Shown: positions 59,396 through 64,000 of the stretch, piece by piece
How positions within the stretch are numbered: the stretch's first letter is position 1
How the letters are laid out: each line of letters begins with the position of its first letter
Assembly (NCBI RefSeq): GCF_010894435.1
Contig: NZ_JAAIXZ010000012.1
Coordinates: forward strand, 310,001-374,000
Direction of reading: 5' to 3'
DNA length: 64,000 nt
Source of the DNA: Pyxidicoccus trucidator
GTDB lineage: Bacteria; Myxococcota; Myxococcia; Myxococcales; Myxococcaceae
Program-made: the position numbers and the translations under genes
The notes under the pieces: model-generated
The model's database searches: none
The model's input: the letters and a program-made list of their open reading frames with translations, nothing else
What the model was told of the DNA's origin: nothing

Positions 59396-60409
59396 ATGAA
59401 GCGCGTCCTGCTCCAGCGCTCGCTGCTCATCCTCTGCATCGCCCTTGGCACCACGGCGCATGCCGAGCCGGCCACGCGGCTCCCACCGGAGCGCCCTGCC
59501 CCCGTCCAGGGCTGGGTGCCGGCCTACGACGCGCACATCCGCGCGGAGGCAGCGAAGGCGCCCGGCCTGCTCTCGCTCCCCGGCGACCGGATGTCCGACT
59601 TCTGCCCCAGGTGGGCAGCCCTGGCCCCCGGCGCGCGCCTCCAGTTCTACGCGGACCTGCTGTACGCCATCTCAGGCCCCGAGTCCGGCTGGGACCGCCG
59701 GGTGATGTTCAACGAGACGGGCATCCTCGACAAGGCCACCCGCAGGCAGCTCATCGACCCGGTGACACGCAGGCCCATCCTCAGCGAGGGCCTCCTCCAG
59801 CTCTCCTACGCGGACATGAGCAGCTACCCACAGGCCGAGGGCCTGGGCTGCCGCTTCGACTGGGAGGCGGACCGCGGCGCGTTCCTGCTCGACGTGCAGG
59901 CCAGCGCCGGGGCCCGCACCTTCCACTCGCTCCACCCGACGCGCTCCCTGCTCAACCCGTACGCGCAGCTCACCTGCGGCGTCCACGTCCTCAACACCCT
60001 GGCGCGGCGCTTCCCCCAGGAAGGCTTCCGCACCGCCGCCGGCAGGTACTGGTCGACGATGCGCCCCAGGAAGAAGTCCCACGCGCGGGTGCTATCGGCG
60101 CTCCAGGCTCGCGAGAGCCCCTGCTTCCAGTCCACCCCCGCCGCGCACGCCGTCCTGGCCGCGCTCCTCCAGTCCTGGGCACACCTGTCCCCCGGCCCGG
60201 CGGCGCACGGCCTCGTCGCGGAGGTCCGGCTACGTGCGCGTGGCCTGGACGAGCCGCAGCACCACCACGAAGTGGAGCCCCGCGCCCACGAGCGTCAGGG
60301 CGTGGAACAGCTCGTGGTACCCGAACACGCCGGGCCTCAAGTCGGGCCGCTTCAGCGCGTACGCGACGGCGCCCAGGGTGTAGGCGGCGCCACCGGCCAG
60401 GATGAGTGA
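59396..60409 (+). CDS. Secreted transglycosylase-SLT-like protein
   Basis: A 337-residue protein from ATG 59396 behind GGGAG; signal peptide to about residue 22 (TTAHAEP). A lysozyme-like core: FYADLLYAISGPESGWDRR with the candidate catalytic Glu, ILSEGLLQLSYAD (the GLxQI equivalent), LGCRFDW and LTCGVHVLNTLARRF with a likely disulfide. Predicted to cut peptidoglycan glycan chains. The last 60 residues are encoded antisense to the haemolysin III gene (180-bp overlap) and have no protein-like character, so the original stop has probably been lost. Confidence 0.72.
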   Translation: MKRVLLQRSLLILCIALGTTAHAEPATRLPPERPAPVQGWVPAYDAHIRAEAAKAPGLLSLPGDRMSDFCPRWAALAPGARLQFYADLLYAISGPESGWDRRVMFNETGILDKATRRQLIDPVTRRPILSEGLLQLSYADMSSYPQAEGLGCRFDWEADRGAFLLDVQASAGARTFHSLHPTRSLLNPYAQLTCGVHVLNTLARRFPQEGFRTAAGRYWSTMRPRKKSHARVLSALQARESPCFQSTPAAHAVLAALLQSWAHLSPGPAAHGLVAEVRLRARGLDEPQHHHEVEPRAHERQGVEQLVVPEHAGPQVGPLQRVRDGAQGVGGATGQDE

Positions 60410-60868
60410 GAGCTCGGTGACGCCGAGCGCCTGACGTGCTTCACCCAGGTACGGCACCAGCGTCCAGCCCACGCCGACGGCCAGCGCCGCCGTCACCACC
60501 TTGGGCGCCTGCACCCAGAACAGCGACTGGAGGACGCCGACGAGCGCTCCGCACCAGATGGCCAGCAACAGGCTGTCCCCCGCCGTGCCCGAGACGCCGA
60601 GCAGCGCAACCGGCGTGTACGTGCCCGCGATGAGGATGAAGATGGACGCATGGTCCATGCGCCGCATCCACACCCGCCCTCGCGGGGACCAGTCCACCCG
60701 GTGGTACGTGGCGCTCACCGAGAACAGCACCACCAGGCTGACGGCATACAGCGCCGCCGCCGCCGCGGCCCGAGGGGTGGGCGCCATCGACACCAGCACC
60801 CCGCCCGCCCCGAGCGCGCCCACGGCGGCGAACTGGTGCAGCACCCCTCGCAGCTTCGGCTTCTCCAC
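60230..60868 (-). CDS. Haemolysin III/PAQR-family membrane protein
   Basis: A 212-residue protein from GTG 60868 with seven hydrophobic helices. Metal-site motifs of the PAQR superfamily are present: SATYHR after helix 2, HAS in MDHASIFILIAGTYTP, and YHELFHAL near the end. Eukaryotic relatives and bacterial members are linked to membrane fluidity or ceramidase-like activity, which fits its position 11 bp behind a fatty-acid desaturase gene. Confidence 0.9.
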   Translation of the reverse strand: MEKPKLRGVLHQFAAVGALGAGGVLVSMAPTPRAAAAAALYAVSLVVLFSVSATYHRVDWSPRGRVWMRRMDHASIFILIAGTYTPVALLGVSGTAGDSLLLAIWCGALVGVLQSLFWVQAPKVVTAALAVGVGWTLVPYLGEARQALGVTELSLILAGGAAYTLGAVAYALKRPDLRPGVFGYHELFHALTLVGAGLHFVVVLRLVQATRT

Positions 60869-60879
60869 GGCCTGGGCGT

Positions 60880-61665
60880 TCAGGACTGGGCCTGCGCTTC
60901 CACGCTCGCTGCCCTCGGAGGACGGGGGATGAGGTAGTCGCGCTGGATGGTGGCCAGCCCCAGCTTCTCCAGCAGCACGCAGGCGCCGTAGCCCATGTCG
61001 ATTTCATGCCGGCGGTAGGAGAAGGACGCCGACCCCGGATAGCGGTGGTGGTTGTTCTGGAAGCCCTCGCCGAAGATGAGCCACGCGGCCAGGTGGTTGT
61101 TGCGCGAGTTGTCCGACGTGTCGAAGTTGCGCCCGCCCACCGCGTGCCCCAGCGAGTTGACGATGCCGCCCTGCACCGGGTGGCTCATCATCCCCAGGAA
61201 GTAGGCCGCCCCGAGCAGCCAGCCGATGCCGAGCCCGAGCGCCAGTCCGATGACGGCATGCAGGACGTACGGCAGGTACCACCGCCCCGAGCTGTTCAGC
61301 CTGTTGAGCGGGAAGTCGAGGTCCTTCGCGTAGCGCGTGTACTCCGGCTCGTTGCGCAGCAGCCCGACGATGACGCGCTTGTAGTTGCGCAATTGCTCCA
61401 TGCCGATGCCGAGGATGCCGACGTTGACCGGCGAGTGCGGGTCCAACGGGGTGTCGGAGTGCTCGTGATGGAGCCGGTGCATCACCACCCACGCCTTCGG
61501 GTCCAACCCCGTGAGCCAGTTGCCGCCCACGAGCACCACCCTGCGCAGGGCCGGGTGGAGGCGCACCGCCTTGTGCGCGAGGCCCCGGTGGTAACCCACC
61601 GTAATCGTGAGGATATTGAGCAGGTATGCGGCGAGGAAGACGGCTCCGCAGGTGGCGAGGTACAT
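60880..61665 (-). CDS. Acyl-CoA/fatty acid desaturase
   Basis: A 261-residue membrane desaturase with the three His boxes of the di-iron family: HRGLAH, HRLHHEHSD and FQNNHHRYP, between hydrophobic helices. It inserts double bonds into acyl chains with O2 and a reductase. ATG 61665 has GGAG upstream; the N-terminus is a little shorter than in stearoyl-CoA desaturases. First gene of an operon with haemolysin III, divergent from a TetR gene that probably represses it. Confidence 0.92.
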   Translation of the reverse strand: MYLATCGAVFLAAYLLNILTITVGYHRGLAHKAVRLHPALRRVVLVGGNWLTGLDPKAWVVMHRLHHEHSDTPLDPHSPVNVGILGIGMEQLRNYKRVIVGLLRNEPEYTRYAKDLDFPLNRLNSSGRWYLPYVLHAVIGLALGLGIGWLLGAAYFLGMMSHPVQGGIVNSLGHAVGGRNFDTSDNSRNNHLAAWLIFGEGFQNNHHRYPGSASFSYRRHEIDMGYGACVLLEKLGLATIQRDYLIPRPPRAASVEAQAQS

Positions 61666-61690
61666 GGGGTCTCCAGCTCCGCCGACTGGT

Positions 61691-61702
61691 TACTGGCCAG
61701 TA
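61691..61702. promoter_or_regulatory. TetR-type operator site 1 (desaturase/TetR control region)
   Basis: TACTGGCCAGTA, a perfect 12-bp palindrome within GGTTACTGGCCAGTAGG, 26 bp upstream of the desaturase ATG. Its GTTACT half begins exactly 30 bp before that of site 2, placing both on one face of the helix. Confidence 0.7.
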
Positions 61703-61716
61703 GGTTTCGATAGAGT

Positions 61717-61736
61717 AAGTTACTCGCGGGTAACCT
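61717..61736. promoter_or_regulatory. TetR-type operator site 2
   Basis: AAGTTAC (61717-61723), 6-bp centre, GTAACCT (61730-61736), 6 of 7 pairs. It ends 10 bp before the TTG of the TetR gene. Shared pattern with site 1: GTTACTnGCnnGTA. Confidence 0.7.
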
Positions 61737-61746
61737 GGAGATCAAC

Positions 61747-62385
61747 TTGGCGAAGAAGAAACGACTTTCGGCCGCCGACCGCCGGGTCCAACTGATGGAG
61801 GTCGGGCGAGGGGTCTTCGCCTCGCATGGCTACGAGGCGACCTCCATCGAGGAGGTTGCCCAGCAGGCGGGCGTGTCGAAGCCCATCGTCTACGAGCACT
61901 TCGGCGCGAAGGAGGGCCTCTACGCGGCCATCGTGGACCGGGAGATGGACGACCTGGTGGCGCGCATGTCGGAGAGCATCTCCCAGGGCACGCCCCGCGA
62001 GCGCTTCGAGGCGGCGGTGCTGGCCTTCATGACGTACGCCAAGGAGGAGCCCGCGGGCTTCGCGGTGCTCACCCGCGACTCACCCCTGGCCACCGCGCGC
62101 CGGGGCCTGACGCGCGTCATCGACGACCTGGCCCAGCGGGTGGGTGACATCTTCCGCAGCGAGTTCGAGCGCGCCGGCTACAACCCCAAGGTCGCCCCCA
62201 TCTACGCGAATGCGCTGGTGGGCATGGTGACGCAGGTGGGCCAGTGGTGGGCCGCCGAGGGCCGCGGCTTCTCCATCGACCACGTGGCACGCCACGTCGC
62301 GGCGCTCGGGTGGATGGGGCTGCGGCACCTGCCCAAGGACCCGGACTCGCCCGGAGCGCGCCAGGGCACGAAGCGGCGCGGCTGA
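61747..62385 (+). CDS. TetR-family regulator, likely repressor of the desaturase operon
   Basis: A 212-residue protein from TTG 61747 behind GGAGA. HTH: RRVQLMEVGRGVFASHGYEA, IEEVAQQAGVSKPIVYEHFGAKEGLY. The C-terminal domain (TYAKEEPAGFAVLTRDSP, VGMVTQVGQWWA) is of the type that often binds acyl-CoA or long-chain ligands. Divergent from the desaturase/haemolysin III operon with two shared dyads between, a DesT/FabR-like logic by inference. Confidence 0.88.
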   Translation: MAKKKRLSAADRRVQLMEVGRGVFASHGYEATSIEEVAQQAGVSKPIVYEHFGAKEGLYAAIVDREMDDLVARMSESISQGTPRERFEAAVLAFMTYAKEEPAGFAVLTRDSPLATARRGLTRVIDDLAQRVGDIFRSEFERAGYNPKVAPIYANALVGMVTQVGQWWAAEGRGFSIDHVARHVAALGWMGLRHLPKDPDSPGARQGTKRRG

Positions 62386-62391
62386 GCCAGC

Positions 62392-62418
62392 GGCCCGGTG
62401 CGAGACGCGCACCGGGCC
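62392..62418. terminator. Hairpin terminator, first of a pair
   Basis: GGCCCGGTGCG (62392-62402) pairs perfectly with CGCACCGGGCC (62408-62418), 5-nt loop, 7 bp after the TetR stop. Confidence 0.7.
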
Positions 62419-62430
62419 ACCAGCGCACCC

Positions 62431-62457
62431 GGCGCGCTCACCCCCCGTGAGCGCGCC
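62431..62457. terminator. Hairpin terminator, second of a pair
   Basis: GGCGCGCTCAC (62431-62441) pairs perfectly with GTGAGCGCGCC (62447-62457), loop CCCCC, 10 bp beyond the stop of the convergent Cys-rich gene. The two stems probably serve one gene each. Confidence 0.7.
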
Positions 62458-62466
62458 AGGCGGTGA

Positions 62467-64000
62467 CTACTCGGCGTAGTAGAAGCCGTTGCCCCACTTG
62501 AAGGCCGTCGTGCCCGAGGGCGCGCTCATGATGTGGCAGTTCGCGGTGTCCCAGCCGCCCTCGCTGCAGGAGTTGTTCGGGCCGGGCGTCACGTAATACT
62601 TGTTCGCCCAGATGAACGGAGTGCCGCTCGGCGGGACGGGCTTGATGTAGCAGTTCGCCCCGTCGTACCAGGCGCTCAAGAAGGTGCCGTTGTGATACGG
62701 CACCAGCTTCGTGCACGGCGCCGGCCCGTTGGCCACCTTGGCGATGCGCATCTCCGTGTTCGCCGCGCCCCACATCATCGCGTGGATGAGGACCGCGGGG
62801 TTGCCATTGTTGTTGAAGCTGAACCAGTTGGAGTTGTTGCGGTCCTCGTCATCCGTGTGGACGTAGCCCGCCGCCAGCCAGTACGCCGACTGGACGTTGG
62901 ACGGGGCGAAGACACCGTACTCGAAGCCCAGCGAGGGGAAGGCGCCCATCCCGGAGTTGCCCGGCATGAACATGCAGAAGCGCAGCGTGGTGTTCGCGTT
63001 GGACGTGTTGGGCCAGATGTTCCCCGAGCGCGAGTTGGCGTTGTTCTTGTCCTCGTTGTCGAAGTAACGGATGAACTCCATGCTCCCCAGCGGGCAGCTG
63101 CTGCCCAGCTTGAGCACGGCGTAGGTCTCCTTGCGCAGGTCCGTGTTGAAGCCGTGAATCAAGCGCTTGAACTTGGTCCCATCCACCCGGCAGAAACCAA
63201 AGCGCGTCCCCGCGCTGGTCTGCTGCGTCGCCCCCACCCAGCCCCAGGTGTAGTTGTTGTTATTCTTGTCCTCGTCATCCATGTAGATCTGGATGTACTC
63301 ACTGCCCGCGGGGCAGCCCCACGGCTTCTTCGGAATCACGCCGACGTCCTGGGCGCCCAGGCTCTTCAGGCCGCTCTTCGCTCCGTCGGAGACGTCCGCG
63401 CCGGGGCAGTGCGTCTTGGACATGGCCGAGTCCACCTCGTAGCACCGGCCGGCCTCGCAGTAGATGCCGTCGCGGCACGTGCCGGGCTCGGCCGGGAGCG
63501 CCGGAGCCTTGCAGTCCTTGAGCGTGGCGCCCGCGCACATGGCCCGCGACACGGCGGAGTCGGCCGCGTGGCACTGGCCCTCCTCGCTGGTGGGGTTGTC
63601 GCAATACGCCCCGTCCAGGCACGAGCCGAGGCCGGCGCGGGTATCCGCGAGCTTGCACTCGCACAGCGCCTGCGAGGGGCCGGAGTCGAGGGGCTGGCAG
63701 CCGCAGCTGTCACACCACTCGCCACCGACGCACGCGCCCACGCCACAGCCGCCCGCGGGAGGCTCGCAGGCCGCTCCCATCTTCGCGCCGCCGCACATCA
63801 CCTGCGAGACGGGCGAGCTGGGCGGGTGACACCCCGCGGAGTCACCACAGCCACTGCCCTCACAGTAGGAACCCTCGGAACACTTCCCCACGCCACAGAC
63901 GGGGTTGATGAGGCCGCAGGCACAGGCGAACTCGGAGATGGGCGACTCGGGCGCGTAGCACCGGGTGCCGTCGCAATAGCTCTTGCCGACACAGCCCTCG
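62467..64000 (-). CDS. Cys-rich repeat secreted protein (C-terminal part, runs off right edge)
   Basis: At least 510 residues without the N-terminus. The first 200 visible residues are five to six Cys-rich units of about 40 residues with the pattern GxCxDGxYC..xxCYxxDSxxS...C. The C-terminal 300 residues contain DDEDKNNNN, DNEDKNNAN and DDEDRNNSN, an acidic/Asn motif repeated in beta units (FGFCRVDG, RFCMFMPG). Two 35-residue repeats end it (CYIKPVPPSGTPFIWANKYY and CHIMSAPSGTTAFKWGNGFYY). Probably an extracellular or surface protein; the DDEDKNN loops may bind calcium. No named family is recognised. Confidence 0.82.
   Translation of the reverse strand, partial: EGCVGKSYCDGTRCYAPESPISEFACACGLINPVCGVGKCSEGSYCEGSGCGDSAGCHPPSSPVSQVMCGGAKMGAACEPPAGGCGVGACVGGEWCDSCGCQPLDSGPSQALCECKLADTRAGLGSCLDGAYCDNPTSEEGQCHAADSAVSRAMCAGATLKDCKAPALPAEPGTCRDGIYCEAGRCYEVDSAMSKTHCPGADVSDGAKSGLKSLGAQDVGVIPKKPWGCPAGSEYIQIYMDDEDKNNNNYTWGWVGATQQTSAGTRFGFCRVDGTKFKRLIHGFNTDLRKETYAVLKLGSSCPLGSMEFIRYFDNEDKNNANSRSGNIWPNTSNANTTLRFCMFMPGNSGMGAFPSLGFEYGVFAPSNVQSAYWLAAGYVHTDDEDRNNSNWFSFNNNGNPAVLIHAMMWGAANTEMRIAKVANGPAPCTKLVPYHNGTFLSAWYDGANCYIKPVPPSGTPFIWANKYYVTPGPNNSCSEGGWDTANCHIMSAPSGTTAFKWGNGFYYAE

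Overview
The window is GC-rich DNA (about 70% G+C) with tight bacterial operons, frequent ATGA, GTGA or TTGA stop/start overlaps, and many secreted lipoproteins. It very probably comes from a myxobacterium of the Myxococcus/Corallococcus/Pyxidicoccus group. The evidence is the gene content: a SitI6-type double-CxxCG immunity remnant, a TIGR02265 protein, a kinase-tail fragment, a MASE1 histidine kinase, several MarR/TetR/MocR regulators, and Cys-rich repeat proteins. I see no rRNA, tRNA, CRISPR array, prophage or complete insertion sequence.

Layout. 1-4.1 kb: the start of an efflux adaptor gene, a truncated SitI6-type immunity remnant, and a three-gene redox operon (di-haem peroxidase, Tat-exported metallophosphoesterase, c-type cytochrome). 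4.2-8.1 kb: an operon MarR - ClC channel - DUF2156 membrane protein, with a near-perfect operator over the MarR start. 8.3-16 kb: envelope proteins, a secreted archaemetzincin, an APC permease, MtgA, an NlpC/P60 hydrolase and a MASE1 histidine kinase. 16.2-24.9 kb: an M1 aminopeptidase overlapping a DUF6986 protein, a 21-bp perfect inverted repeat, a zinc-ribbon membrane protein, a 32-bp tandem repeat, a repeat-bearing lipoprotein, a DUF2804 protein and a TIGR02265 protein. 25-35.4 kb: a NatAB-type ABC exporter, an alpha/beta hydrolase, a LEA14-like lipoprotein, panD, an EcsC protein, a PG-binding/CHAP hydrolase, a second MarR gene, a CnaB-rich protein and a secreted EEP nuclease-like enzyme.

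35.6-48 kb is the most interesting part. Four secreted proteins share a roughly 125-residue domain that opens with HACxH; one also carries a MopE-type metal-binding motif. They lead into a PQQ-type sugar dehydrogenase with its own cytochrome c. A TetR/P450 pair separates this block from a TonB-dependent uptake locus. A 20-bp AT-rich motif (consensus TGCAWYWHRRTTRCWKTTRV) stands immediately before three of the HACxH transcription units and before the lipoprotein gene of the TonB locus. I read this as one metal-responsive regulon, with copper the best guess.

48-64 kb: a RelE-like orphan, a receiver/histidine-kinase hybrid, FKBP and thioredoxin, an outer-membrane barrel, glutamine-dependent NAD synthetase, a Lon-N-domain protein, a divergent cupin/MocR pair, a 61-66-bp tandem array, an ABHD18-like hydrolase, a transglycosylase, and a desaturase/haemolysin III operon divergent from its likely TetR repressor. 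The window ends in a Cys-rich repeat protein that runs off the right edge.
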